64,000 nt of DNA from JALZUV01 sp963837025. Its GTDB lineage: Bacteria > Pseudomonadota > Alphaproteobacteria > Rickettsiales > JALZUV01. Below the pieces are notes generated by a model. It saw only the letters and a program-made list of their open reading frames with translations. It was not told where the DNA came from and searched no databases. Both the position numbers and the translations under genes were made by a program. Where the stretch lies: NCBI GenBank assembly GCA_963837025.1, contig CAWILT010000002.1:558001-622000 (forward strand), given 5' to 3'. Within the stretch, counting starts at the first letter, position 1. The number at the start of each line of letters is the position of its first letter. This document shows positions 8,408-16,741 of the stretch, piece after piece.

Positions 8408-9832
8408 TTACAAGGTGATTCCAGCATTTAGTACTTCGGGAATATCCAGCACTTCGCTTTCCACGCTGGATACCGGATATGCACAATAATCAGCAGCGTA
8501 ATAAGCGGCTGGTCGATGGTTGCCTGAAATGCCTATTCCGCCAAAAGGCAAGGCGCCCGATGCACCCGTAGTCTGACGATTCCAGTTAATCAAACCTGCG
8601 CGCAATTCTAACAAACAACGCTCATAAAGCGCCTTATCTTGTGTGAAAATTGCTGCCGATAATCCATAAGATGTATTATTGGCCTCGGCAATCGCATCAT
8701 CAAAATTGCTCACACGAATCACTTGCAGGAATGGGCCAAAGAATTCAATATCCTGACGATTATTAACTGCTGTTACATCCATGATACCAGCGGTAATAAA
8801 CGGCAACCCTTCACGCGGCATCGTCGATTTGAGAAGAATTTTACCGCCTGTTTTAGCTAACTCTTCTTGTGCTTTGATAATATCTTGCGCCTCTTTTAAT
8901 CGTATGAGCGGGCCCATAAAAGGCTCCGGCTTAGAATCATAAGCGCCAGTCACCAGGTTTTGCGCCATAGGTATGAGCGCTTCAAGCACCGCGTCGCCTT
9001 CATCCCCTAGGGGCAAAATCAACCGGCGCGCACAGGTGCAACGCTGACCCGTTGAGATAAATGCTGATAATACGGTATGATAAGCCGCCGCCTTTGCTGA
9101 TTCTGCATTCCACACAATCAGCGGGTTATTGCCACCCATTTCAAGTGCAAGAATTTTATCAGGATGCGGTGCCAATTGTTTATTTAATAAGGTGCCAACA
9201 TGCGTTGACCCCGTAAAGAGCAGCCCATCAATTTGAGCATGTTTTGATAATGCTTCGCCAATTTCGCGTTCGCCTTGCACGAGTTGCACTACCTCATTAG
9301 GAATGCCCGCTTCATGCATTAAATGCACCATCATCTCGCCCACCATGGGGGTCATATTGCTCGGCTTGAATACCACCACATTACCAGCTATGAGTGCGGG
9401 AATAATATGGCCATTAGGCAAATGCCCAGGGAAATTATAAGGCCCAAATACCGCCATCACGCCATGCGGGCGATGACTCAAATGGCCGGTTAAACTGCCG
9501 CCCATATCAAAGGTTTTTTCGCCTGTGCGTTCATTGTAAGCCTTTAAAGAGATATTGATTTTGCCAACCATCGCTGCCGCTTCGCCGTTCGCATCCCACA
9601 AAGGCTTGCCCGTTTCCTGAGCAATCGCTTGGGCTATTTTATCTTTATAATTAGCCAATAAATCGCGGTAGCGTTCAATAGGTTCAAGCCGTTCGCTCAA
9701 ACTCAAACGCGACCATTTTAAAAAACCTTGGCGTGCTATGGTAATTGCCGCATCCACATCAGCCACGCTATGACTCTGTTTTTGCCAAATAACTTTTCCA
9801 TTAGCGGGGTTAGTCGATTGCATCATGCTCAT
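8408..9832 (-). CDS. astD: N-succinylglutamate 5-semialdehyde dehydrogenase
   Basis: 474 residues of the NAD-dependent aldehyde dehydrogenase family. It shows GPYNFPGHLPNGHIIPAL, typical of AstD, the FTGSTHVG cofactor loop, the ALEMGGNNPLIV motif with its catalytic Glu, and the nucleophile Cys in TGQRCTCARR. It oxidises N-succinylglutamate semialdehyde to N-succinylglutamate. The start MSMMQSTNPANG overlaps the end of the prepilin peptidase gene by four bases (ATGA), indicating translational coupling. AstD rather than GabD is favoured by the asparagine-rich NFPGHLPNG segment and by the adjoining astB. Confidence 0.92.
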   Translation of the reverse strand: MSMMQSTNPANGKVIWQKQSHSVADVDAAITIARQGFLKWSRLSLSERLEPIERYRDLLANYKDKIAQAIAQETGKPLWDANGEAAAMVGKINISLKAYNERTGEKTFDMGGSLTGHLSHRPHGVMAVFGPYNFPGHLPNGHIIPALIAGNVVVFKPSNMTPMVGEMMVHLMHEAGIPNEVVQLVQGEREIGEALSKHAQIDGLLFTGSTHVGTLLNKQLAPHPDKILALEMGGNNPLIVWNAESAKAAAYHTVLSAFISTGQRCTCARRLILPLGDEGDAVLEALIPMAQNLVTGAYDSKPEPFMGPLIRLKEAQDIIKAQEELAKTGGKILLKSTMPREGLPFITAGIMDVTAVNNRQDIEFFGPFLQVIRVSNFDDAIAEANNTSYGLSAAIFTQDKALYERCLLELRAGLINWNRQTTGASGALPFGGIGISGNHRPAAYYAADYCAYPVSSVESEVLDIPEVLNAGITL

Positions 9833-10350
9833 AGTGTAAAGCCTAATCCCAAAGCGGGAATTTTTTGTTGATAAAGTAAAATAAGAATACCCCCTGCAAT
9901 AGCTAAACCATAAGGTAAAGGTGCATCTTTTTCCAAAACACGGGGTATTTCGCGTTTGGGAAAAATGCGTACATAGCTATAAGCAGACACGGGACGACCT
10001 ATTAGCAATAGAATGGAAATGGCCCCACCCATCACCGCAGTGTAGAGAATATAATCAAGAATATGAGGCGACCCCACCCATAAACAGCAAGCAGTTAATA
10101 ATTTGACATCCCCGCCACCCATAACATTTGCAGCGAATAATGCTAAACCAATCGCAAAAGCAATCACTGCTATGCCTAAAGCGGTAATCCAATCGATAGG
10201 GGCAGGTGAAGCCACTAAATAAAGGGGATAGAGTGCTAATACAATTCCTACCAGCCAATTTGGTATGATAAAACGTGTCGCATCCAACCAAAACACGATA
10301 AGCATTAAGATGACCAGAATATAACTTACTATTAACATTGATAATAACAT
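9829..10350 (-). CDS. cpaA: Prepilin peptidase, CpaA/type A24 family
   Basis: 173 residues, almost entirely hydrophobic with about six membrane segments. Both catalytic aspartates of the GXGD peptidase family are visible: the first in WLDATRFIIPNWL (the usual D-x-x-x-x-x-I-P-N) and the second in MGGGDVKLL. It lacks the N-terminal methylase domain of PilD, as CpaA/TadV proteins do. It would cleave pre-pilins and TadE/F-type pseudopilins at G/xxxxE sites. The rest of the Tad system is 33 kb away, and here the gene heads an operon with astD and astB, an unusual pairing. Confidence 0.87.
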   Translation of the reverse strand: MLLSMLIVSYILVILMLIVFWLDATRFIIPNWLVGIVLALYPLYLVASPAPIDWITALGIAVIAFAIGLALFAANVMGGGDVKLLTACCLWVGSPHILDYILYTAVMGGAISILLLIGRPVSAYSYVRIFPKREIPRVLEKDAPLPYGLAIAGGILILLYQQKIPALGLGFTL

Positions 10351-10397
10351 GAGCTAAAACCTAACCCACCCAAACCTCAAGTGCAATCGAACAAACT

Positions 10398-11207
10398 ATG
10401 TCGACTATTTTTTCGTATTTATTTAAAGCCTTAGTCATTTATTGTGCACTCGTTGCCGCGATGTATTTCACGCAACGCAAGCTGATGTATTTTCCAAACC
10501 GCACACTTTTGACTCCAACGGAATATGGTGTGCCGGCTGAGGCGATTATACTCACAGCTGCCGATAACACACAATTAGTGGCGTGGATGATGCCCGCTAA
10601 GCCTGATATGCCTACAATTTTACATTTTCACGGAAATGCTGGAAATATTGCCGATAGGCGCGAAGTTTATAATGCCTATCAACAAGCTGGCTTTGGAGTG
10701 CTGGCCTTAGAATGGCGTGGCTATGGCAGCTCAACCGGCAGCCCAAGTGAGCAAGGATTTTATGAAGATGCGCGCGCCGCACTTGCTTATTTAAAACGTA
10801 ACGGCTTGCACGAAAACCAAATTATTCTTTACGGTGAATCAATCGGTACTGGCCCTGCAATTCAAATGGCAACCGAAATAGAAGCCAGAGCTATTATTCT
10901 TGAGGCACCCTTTACCTCGCTTTGGCAGCGTGCCGCAGATATTCACTGGTATATTCCAACGCGTTATTTGATTAAAGATAGGTTTGATTCAATGTCAAAA
11001 ATAAAACAAGTGAACGAACCACTGCTGATTATTCATAACCAACGCGATCGCATTGTGCCGCATCATCATGGCGTAACCTTATTTCAAGCGGCGAATGAAC
11101 CTAAGGAAATGATGAGTATTGATGCAGATGGTCATATAACATTTGATCGTTTGATGGTAGTTCAAAAAACCATCGAATTTTTAAATAATCATCCCCTCGC
11201 GCAGTAG
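10398..11207 (+). CDS. Alpha/beta hydrolase (BEM46/YfhR-like), membrane-anchored
   Basis: 269 residues. One N-terminal hydrophobic segment (about 5-24) is followed by the RKLMYFPNRTLLTP stretch found in BEM46/ABHD13-like hydrolases. The fold motifs are the oxyanion strand LHFHGNAGN, the nucleophile elbow GESIGTG, and late residues IIHNQRDRIVP (acid) and DADGHITF (histidine). Substrate unknown; probably a serine esterase or peptidase facing the periplasm or membrane. It is divergent from the prepilin peptidase (47 bp) and 42 bp before hisB. Confidence 0.85.
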   Translation: MSTIFSYLFKALVIYCALVAAMYFTQRKLMYFPNRTLLTPTEYGVPAEAIILTAADNTQLVAWMMPAKPDMPTILHFHGNAGNIADRREVYNAYQQAGFGVLALEWRGYGSSTGSPSEQGFYEDARAALAYLKRNGLHENQIILYGESIGTGPAIQMATEIEARAIILEAPFTSLWQRAADIHWYIPTRYLIKDRFDSMSKIKQVNEPLLIIHNQRDRIVPHHHGVTLFQAANEPKEMMSIDADGHITFDRLMVVQKTIEFLNNHPLAQ

Positions 11208-11249
11208 TTTTAAGTGGTAATGTATGCCATCTTGCCGTAAAAGAGCACC

Positions 11250-11843
11250 ATGAGAACGGCGAAAATTGAACGTAATACGAATGAGACTAAAATCTCAGCA
11301 GAGGTAAATCTTGATGGTACGGGTGCCTATGATATTAAAACGGGCATTGGCTTTCTCGACCATATGCTGGAGCAGCTTTCAAAGCATAGTTTGATTGATA
11401 TCACCGTGCGTGTGCAGGGCGATTTGCATATTGATGGCCATCATACGACCGAAGATAGCGGCATTGCAATAGGCACTGCAATCAAAAAAGCTCTAGGTGA
11501 GCGCCGTGGAATTAAACGTTACGGCCAACGACTTTTGCCGATGGATGAAACGATGAGCCAATGTGCGATTGATATTTCGGGTCGCCCCTATTTGGTTTGG
11601 AAGGTCGATTTTTTACGCGATAAATTGGGCGAAATGGATACCGAATTATTTAAAGAATGGTTTCAAGGGTTTGCCTTCGCACTAGGTGCAACCTTGCATA
11701 TTGAAACCAAATATGGCGTTAATAACCACCACATTATTGAATCCTGCTTTAAAGCATTAGCGCGGGCATTACGTGAAGCGGTTGAATTTGATGCGCGCGC
11801 ACGCGATGCAGTGCCATCCACGAAAGGCACGTTAGAAGGTTAA
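11250..11843 (+). CDS. hisB: Imidazoleglycerol-phosphate dehydratase
   Basis: 197 residues, the monofunctional bacterial length without the N-terminal phosphatase found in E. coli. The two metal-binding histidine motifs are clear: HIDGHHTTEDSGIAIG and NNHHIIESCFKALARAL, with FLDHMLEQLSKHS before them. It dehydrates imidazole glycerol phosphate to imidazole acetol phosphate (histidine step 6), using Mn. First gene of a tight operon running through hisE. Confidence 0.96.
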   Translation: MRTAKIERNTNETKISAEVNLDGTGAYDIKTGIGFLDHMLEQLSKHSLIDITVRVQGDLHIDGHHTTEDSGIAIGTAIKKALGERRGIKRYGQRLLPMDETMSQCAIDISGRPYLVWKVDFLRDKLGEMDTELFKEWFQGFAFALGATLHIETKYGVNNHHIIESCFKALARALREAVEFDARARDAVPSTKGTLEG

Positions 11844-11844
11844 T

Positions 11845-12243
11845 ATGTTTGGACGTCAATCAACAAAATTATACGCGGTTTTTATTAACCCTAAAGACGA
11901 TATGCCGCACGAAACGGCTGAATTTGTTGAAGAACATTTCTCAGTATGGGGATTTGTGTTTCACGGTTTTTGGTGTCTTTTTAATGGTTTATGGATTTAT
12001 GGGTTAGCCGTATTAGCGGTTTGGGCATTTTTTATCAATATGTCGGGTGCGCTAGGGCTTGGTTTTGTAACAGCCACCGTTGTTGAGCTCGGCGTGCGAG
12101 TGCTCGTTGGGTTTGACGGCAATGAGTGGCGTGCAAATAAATTACGCCGCAAAGGTTATATTTTATCCGATGTGGTATCGGGCGAATCAGAACTAGCAGC
12201 AAAGCGCCGCTTTTATGATAACTGGTTAGCAAGCGCACGATAA
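11845..12243 (+). CDS. DUF2628-family membrane protein in the his operon
   Basis: 132 residues with two or three hydrophobic segments (about 33-55 and 58-85) and a charged C-terminus containing NEWRANKLRRKGY. The opening, with EEHFSVWGFVFHGFWCLFNGLW, fits the DUF2628 pattern (a cytosolic start followed by a membrane bundle with an aromatic-rich first helix). It starts one base after the hisB stop and its last base overlaps hisH, so it is translated with the his enzymes. DUF2628 genes at this place are common in alphaproteobacteria. Function unknown. Confidence 0.78.
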   Translation: MFGRQSTKLYAVFINPKDDMPHETAEFVEEHFSVWGFVFHGFWCLFNGLWIYGLAVLAVWAFFINMSGALGLGFVTATVVELGVRVLVGFDGNEWRANKLRRKGYILSDVVSGESELAAKRRFYDNWLASAR

Positions 12244-12887
12244 TGATTAGCATCGCCATTATCGATGTGGGTTCTGGTAATTTATATTCGGTTGAAAAGG
12301 CAGTGCGCTTTGTCGCTAAGCCAGATGCAAATATTATCCTTGCCCGCACCGCCGATGCGCTTGATGCGGCCACGCATATTATTTTGCCAGGTGTAGGCGC
12401 TTATTCTAGCTGCATGAAAGGGCTGCAAGCGATTAATGGTATGCAGCAAGCACTGGAAACAAAAGTTTTGCAGCAAAAAACGCCATTTTTAGGTATTTGT
12501 GTCGGCATGCAAATGCTATTTGAGCGCAGTTGCGAACATGGCATTACCCAAGGGTTGGGTTGGATAAAAGGCGAAGTACAGTCATTGTCGGAAACACTTA
12601 GTGATAATCGTTTAAAAATACCCCACATGGGGTGGAACGAGCTTCAAATTAAACAACAGCACCCTCTTTTCGGAGGGATTGAACAAGGCGATCATGCCTA
12701 TTTTGTACATAGCTTCCACTGCGTACCAACCGAGCCAGTAACAGCAGCCACCGTGATATATGGCGCCGAAATTGTGGCAGCCATTGCGCGTGATAATATC
12801 TTTGCTACGCAGTTCCATCCAGAGAAGAGTCAAAAGACTGGCTTGCGCTTAATCGAAAACTTCTTAAAAACATCCTATGCCTCTTAA
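12243..12887 (+). CDS. hisH: Imidazole glycerol phosphate synthase, glutaminase subunit
   Basis: 214 residues, a class I glutamine amidotransferase. The nucleophile Cys is in FLGICVGMQMLFE, the His-Glu pair in ATQFHPEKSQ, and IIDVGSGNLYSVEKA is the HisH-specific start. It supplies ammonia to HisF, located two genes downstream. The gene begins on the last base of the DUF2628 stop and its end overlaps the GNAT gene by 11 bases. Confidence 0.96.
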   Translation: MISIAIIDVGSGNLYSVEKAVRFVAKPDANIILARTADALDAATHIILPGVGAYSSCMKGLQAINGMQQALETKVLQQKTPFLGICVGMQMLFERSCEHGITQGLGWIKGEVQSLSETLSDNRLKIPHMGWNELQIKQQHPLFGGIEQGDHAYFVHSFHCVPTEPVTAATVIYGAEIVAAIARDNIFATQFHPEKSQKTGLRLIENFLKTSYAS

Positions 12888-13395
12888 AATAGAAAAACTT
12901 AGTGAGTTTAAACGCGCCGATAAAGACACGCTATGTGAAGCCACAGAAGAGGCGATTCGCGACGGCATTGGCTTTAATTGGAACACTGCTCCTGCGCGTG
13001 AAGTGCTGGAATCCTACTGGCGTGGGGTGATGATTGTTCCTGGGCGCGAGCTTTTTGTGGGTCGCATTGATGGTACAATTGCCGGAGCCATTCAGCTAGT
13101 CAAACCCGCATCCAGTAAACAGAGTCAGGCTTTTAGAGTGCGCATTTCAAATCATTTTGTGGCTCCTTGGGCGCGTGGCCATGGCATGGCGGTAGGTTTG
13201 CTAAATGAGGCTGAGGCCGAAGCCAAGCGCCACGGCTTTCGCGTGATTACGCTCGAAGTGCGCGAAACCCAAACCCGTGCGATTGAAATTTATGAAAGCC
13301 ACGGCTTTGTCAAATGGGGTGAGCTTCCCTATTATGAAATGATAAATGGCCGCATGGTGGCAGGCTTTTTCTACTCCAAAACATTGGAACGTTAA
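12877..13395 (+). CDS. GNAT family N-acetyltransferase inserted in the his operon
   Basis: 172 residues of the GCN5-related fold. The acetyl-CoA pyrophosphate-binding motif is seen in VAPWARGHGMAVGLLNEAEAEA (R-G-x-G/A pattern), followed by ITLEVRETQTRAIEIYESHGFVKWG, the standard beta-5/alpha-4 region. Its acceptor is not identifiable. It overlaps hisH by 11 bases and is one base from hisA, so it is translated with the histidine enzymes. Similar acetyltransferases are seen in his operons of some alphaproteobacteria; a direct role in histidine synthesis is not shown. Confidence 0.85.
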   Translation: MPLKIEKLSEFKRADKDTLCEATEEAIRDGIGFNWNTAPAREVLESYWRGVMIVPGRELFVGRIDGTIAGAIQLVKPASSKQSQAFRVRISNHFVAPWARGHGMAVGLLNEAEAEAKRHGFRVITLEVRETQTRAIEIYESHGFVKWGELPYYEMINGRMVAGFFYSKTLER

Positions 13396-13396
13396 G

Positions 13397-14119
13397 ATGA
13401 ACCTTTATCCAGCAATTGATTTAAAAGATGGCCAATGCGTGCGCCTTAAACAAGGGTTGATGGAGGAATCTACCGTGTTTGATACCGATCCCATCGCCCC
13501 TGCTAAACGCTTTGCTCAAGCAGGCTGTGGTTGGTTGCACTTGGTTGATTTGAACGGCGCTTTTGCTGGCAAACCCATAAATCGTGAAGTGGTAACCCTC
13601 ATTCGTGGTGCGGTAAAAAGCAAAATTCAACTGGGCGGCGGCATTCGTACAATGGATAATATCTCGCATTGGATAAGCACCGGTATTGATCGCGTTATTT
13701 TAGGCACCATAGCCGTGCAAAATCCACAATTAGTAATGGAAGCGTGCAAAGCTTTCCCCAACCAAATTGCGGTGGGCATTGATACTAAAGGCGAAAATGT
13801 TGCCACCGATGGATGGGCGCATGATAGCGGCGTGAATGCCATTGAATTAGCGAAGCAGTTCGAAGATTGCGGCGTCGCGGCAATTATTCACACCGCAGTT
13901 GAGCGCGATGGTATGATGCAAGGGCCTGATTTAACAGCCACACTCAAAATGGCGCAAGCGGTAACCATTCCCATCATCGTATCGGGTGGTGTATCCAATT
14001 TAGAAGATTTAAAGAAAATTCGATCGGAAAAAGCGCAAGGTATCGCAGGCGCAATTGTTGGCCGTGCGCTCTATGAAGGAATGAATATTGCCGCCGCTCG
14101 CGAGATTTTGGAATCATAA
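13397..14119 (+). CDS. hisA: Phosphoribosylformimino-AICAR ribotide isomerase
   Basis: 240 residues starting MNLYPAIDLKDGQCVRLKQG. The frame is open further upstream to 13346, inside the GNAT gene, but family homology begins exactly at this ATG, so 13397 is chosen. It is a (beta/alpha)8 barrel with two phosphate-binding halves, QLGGGIRTMD and IVSGGVSNLEDL, and the catalytic Asp in AIDLKDG. It isomerises ProFAR to PRFAR (histidine step 4). It is three bases before hisF. Confidence 0.96.
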   Translation: MNLYPAIDLKDGQCVRLKQGLMEESTVFDTDPIAPAKRFAQAGCGWLHLVDLNGAFAGKPINREVVTLIRGAVKSKIQLGGGIRTMDNISHWISTGIDRVILGTIAVQNPQLVMEACKAFPNQIAVGIDTKGENVATDGWAHDSGVNAIELAKQFEDCGVAAIIHTAVERDGMMQGPDLTATLKMAQAVTIPIIVSGGVSNLEDLKKIRSEKAQGIAGAIVGRALYEGMNIAAAREILES

Positions 14120-14122
14120 GCC

Positions 14123-14884
14123 ATGCTTAAAATCCGCCTCATTCCGTGTTTAGATGTGAATAATGGCCGCGTCGTTAAAGGCATCAATTTTGTAGGCTTG
14201 CGCGATGCAGGCGATCCGGTGGAGCAAGCCAAACGCTACGATGCACAAGGTGCTGACGAACTTTGTTTTCTCGATATTGGTGCCAGCCATGAAAAACGCG
14301 ATACCTTATATGATATGGTTGAGCGCGTAGCTAGCCAATGCTTTTTGCCGCTTACCGTGGGCGGTGGTGTTCGTAAATTGGAAGATATTCGTACCCTGTT
14401 AAATGCGGGCGCCGATAAGGTAAGTATCAACACCACGGCCGTGCATAATCCTGAATTTGTACGCGAAGCAGCGCAAGCTTTCGGTAGTCAATGCATTGTG
14501 GTGGCTATTGATGCAAAAGCCGTTGGCAGTTCATTCGAAATTTTTACCCATGGCGGGCGCAATGCTACCGGCTTAAATGCGGTGGAATGGGCTAAGAAAA
14601 TGGTGGAGTTTGGTGCGGGTGAGTTGCTTGTTACATCAATGGATAAAGATGGCACAAAATCAGGTTTTGACATTCCGATGATGCGCGCCATTAGCAGCGC
14701 AGTTAATGTGCCCATTATTGCCTCAGGCGGGGTGGGCAATGTGCAGCATTTAATCGATGGCGTTAAATTGGGGGGAGCCTCGGCGGTACTCGCCGCATCA
14801 ATCTTCCATTTTGGCGAAGTTTCTATTGCACAAGCTAAGCAAGCTATGCAGGATGCAGCAATTGCAGTAAGAGAGATAGCATGA
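14123..14884 (+). CDS. hisF: Imidazole glycerol phosphate synthase, cyclase subunit
   Basis: 253 residues starting MLKIRLIPCLDVNNGRVVKG, the HisF signature with the catalytic Asp. Phosphate-binding loops LTVGGGVRKLEDI and IIASGGVGNVQHL lie in the two half-barrels, with the second catalytic Asp in TSMDKDGTKSGFD. It uses ammonia from HisH to turn PRFAR into imidazole glycerol phosphate and AICAR. It overlaps hisE by four bases (ATGA). Confidence 0.97.
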   Translation: MLKIRLIPCLDVNNGRVVKGINFVGLRDAGDPVEQAKRYDAQGADELCFLDIGASHEKRDTLYDMVERVASQCFLPLTVGGGVRKLEDIRTLLNAGADKVSINTTAVHNPEFVREAAQAFGSQCIVVAIDAKAVGSSFEIFTHGGRNATGLNAVEWAKKMVEFGAGELLVTSMDKDGTKSGFDIPMMRAISSAVNVPIIASGGVGNVQHLIDGVKLGGASAVLAASIFHFGEVSIAQAKQAMQDAAIAVREIA

Positions 14885-15210
14885 GCAAATTTAAAACACT
14901 CGATGTGTTGATGACCACCATCAAAACCCGCATCGAATCTAAAGATGAAAACTCTTATACGGTAAAATTAGTAAACCGTGGCCGCGAAAAAATTTGCCAA
15001 AAAGTGGGTGAAGAAGCGGTAGAACTCGCATTAGCCGCCGTGCAAGATGATAAAAAAGAGGCAATTAAAGAATCAGCCGATTTGCTCTATCATATATGCG
15101 TGTTATGGGCAGATATGGATATTAAACCAAAGCAAATTATGCGCGAATTACAAAAGCGTGAAGGCCTTAGTGGCTTAGATGAGAAAAAAAATAGAAAGAG
15201 TGAATCATGA
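14881..15210 (+). CDS. hisE: Phosphoribosyl-ATP pyrophosphohydrolase
   Basis: 109 residues with the MazG-like all-alpha fold of HisE. Visible motifs are CQKVGEEAVELALAAV and ESADLLYHICVLWADMD, which hold the Glu and Asp residues that bind Mg. It hydrolyses PR-ATP to PR-AMP (histidine step 2) as a standalone enzyme, separate from HisI as in most alphaproteobacteria. It overlaps both neighbours by four bases. Confidence 0.94.
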   Translation: MSKFKTLDVLMTTIKTRIESKDENSYTVKLVNRGREKICQKVGEEAVELALAAVQDDKKEAIKESADLLYHICVLWADMDIKPKQIMRELQKREGLSGLDEKKNRKSES

Positions 15211-15797
15211 GCAACCGCCTAGATCAAAAAACCTTAGACCGACTATTTAATGAAGGCCGTACGTATAATGGCTGGGAGGATAAGGATGTATCTGATGCGT
15301 TGCTGACGCAGCTTTATGACTTAACGAAAATGGGCCCTACTTCGGCTAACACACAACCTTTGCGCATCATTTTTGTGAAATCGGATGCGGCTAAAGCAAA
15401 GCTAATGCCTGCTATTGCTGAAGGCAATGCAAAGAAAGTTGAAACCGCACCAGTATGCGCCATTTTGGGTATGGATATGGAATTTTATGAACATCTGCCC
15501 GAACTATTTCCCCATGCCGATGCGAAAAGTTGGTTTGTTGGAAACCAAAAATTAATTGAAGATACAGCGTTTCGCAATTCAAGCTTGCAAGGTGGGTATT
15601 TCATTCTTGCAGCTCGTGCATTAGGCCTTGATACAGGTGCATTGTCGGGCTTCGATAATGCTAAAGTGGATGAAGCCTTTTTTAAAGGCACAAAAATCAA
15701 ATCGAATTTTTTATGCAATATAGGCTACGGCCTAGAATCTTCACTCTATGGCCGCAGCCCACGTCCTGACTTTTCAAAATTCTGCGAAATAATTTAG
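15207..15797 (+). CDS. Malonic semialdehyde reductase-like nitroreductase (RutE family)
   Basis: 196 residues matching the RutE/YcdJ type of FMN nitroreductase-fold enzymes: YDLTKMGPTSANTQPLRI near the N-terminus (FMN contacts), SLQGGYFILAARALGLDTGALSGFD in the middle and FLCNIGYGLESSLYGRSPRP at the end. In E. coli RutE reduces malonic semialdehyde made from uracil breakdown. The rest of the rut operon is absent here. It overlaps hisE by four bases (ATGA), so it is probably co-expressed with histidine genes, which gives no clue to its substrate. Confidence 0.85.
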   Translation: MSNRLDQKTLDRLFNEGRTYNGWEDKDVSDALLTQLYDLTKMGPTSANTQPLRIIFVKSDAAKAKLMPAIAEGNAKKVETAPVCAILGMDMEFYEHLPELFPHADAKSWFVGNQKLIEDTAFRNSSLQGGYFILAARALGLDTGALSGFDNAKVDEAFFKGTKIKSNFLCNIGYGLESSLYGRSPRPDFSKFCEII

Positions 15798-15798
15798 T

Positions 15799-16278
15799 TT
15801 AAGTTGCTGTGAATTGCTTGGCTCGTTCACGATCAAAATCATCGCTGGTTTTAATGGCAATATATTCTTCTAAATGATCGGGTAATTCATTTACTGAAAA
15901 ATTAGTGAGGTTTTTATCTACTTCGGTTTCAATTAAATCTTTTACCTGGTGCGAATAATACTTACGTAGCTCACCCAACATTTGCGGTGGAGCAACCACG
16001 ATTAAACGGCGCATATTCTTATGTTGCATATGTAACATTTCGCACATATCGCGCGCAATTTCTTCACGCTGCTTTTCTTCTTCACTGGTTGGTTTTTCGT
16101 ACGATTGAAGCACATTAAAACTTGTTGATTTAGTGTCGGTTTGACCTTGCTGAATGTCAGCATCGCCTTGCTTGAAATCAAAATCTTTTTCAGATTTTTG
16201 TGTTAGCGCATCTTTGGGACCTTTATTAATATAAAGCGTCGCACTTTCACTATCGGCGATAAAAATATGTGTATCCAT
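15799..16278 (-). CDS. Host attachment family protein (COG5622-like)
   Basis: 159 residues. The opening MDTHIFIADSESATLYI and the later LIVVAPPQMLGELRKYYS, with LTNFSVNELPDHLEEYI, match the family annotated as protein required for attachment to host cells, first noted in plant-associated bacteria. Structurally it belongs to the eRF1/Pelota-like Rossmannoid group. The middle (about 35-75) is charged and glutamine-rich. Cytosolic; no signal peptide. The start has a strong Shine-Dalgarno (AAGGAG). Function in this organism is unknown, and the family name should not be read as evidence of a host. Confidence 0.75.
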   Translation of the reverse strand: MDTHIFIADSESATLYINKGPKDALTQKSEKDFDFKQGDADIQQGQTDTKSTSFNVLQSYEKPTSEEEKQREEIARDMCEMLHMQHKNMRRLIVVAPPQMLGELRKYYSHQVKDLIETEVDKNLTNFSVNELPDHLEEYIAIKTSDDFDRERAKQFTAT

Positions 16279-16351
16279 GAGGAAACTCCTTTTTGTTTAC
16301 AGTAAAACTATGTTACCAACATGGATATAAAATTTCGATACGGAGCTTTCA

Positions 16352-16741
16352 ATGACCTACGATGAAGCGAATATTTTTGCTAAAATTTTGCGTGGTGAAA
16401 TTCCATGCGATGTGTTTTTTGAAAATGATTCGGCGATGGCTTTTCGCGATATTTCACCGGCGGCACCTTCACATCTATTAATCATTCCTAAATGCAAAGC
16501 GACTTCATTTGATGATTTTGTGCAGCGATTTCCGGATCAGGTGGCAGATTTTTTTGAAGCCGTACAGCACGTTGCACAGCAGGAAAATTTAGTTGAATCG
16601 GGTTATCGTCTTATCACCAATCACGCGGGCGATGCCAATCAAACCGTAGCACATTTTCATGTGCACCTGCTGGGTGGTAAAAACTTAGGTGGCCTGTTGT
16701 CTAACGATGATGTGTCATCGCAATCAGGTAATTTGCTTTAG
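16352..16741 (+). CDS. HIT family nucleotide phosphoramidase (HinT-like)
   Basis: 129 residues with the histidine triad HFHVHLLGG near the C-terminus and the standard start IFAKILRGEIPCDVFFEND, DISPAAPSHLLIIPK. HinT-type enzymes hydrolyse adenosine 5'-phosphoramidates and related adenylylated compounds. It is divergent from the host-attachment-like gene (73 bp between them) and ends in a four-base overlap with the convergent phytochelatin-synthase-like gene. Confidence 0.92.
   Translation: MTYDEANIFAKILRGEIPCDVFFENDSAMAFRDISPAAPSHLLIIPKCKATSFDDFVQRFPDQVADFFEAVQHVAQQENLVESGYRLITNHAGDANQTVAHFHVHLLGGKNLGGLLSNDDVSSQSGNLL

Noticed and set aside
13346..13396. N-terminal extension of hisA into the GNAT gene
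   Set aside because: HisA homology starts exactly at 13397; the 17 extra codons are out-of-frame GNAT sequence.
16310..16322. ATGTT-ACC-AACAT inverted repeat between the host-attachment-like and HIT genes
   Set aside because: Only five-base arms; similar ATGTTAC words occur elsewhere in AT-rich spacers, so it is not distinctive.
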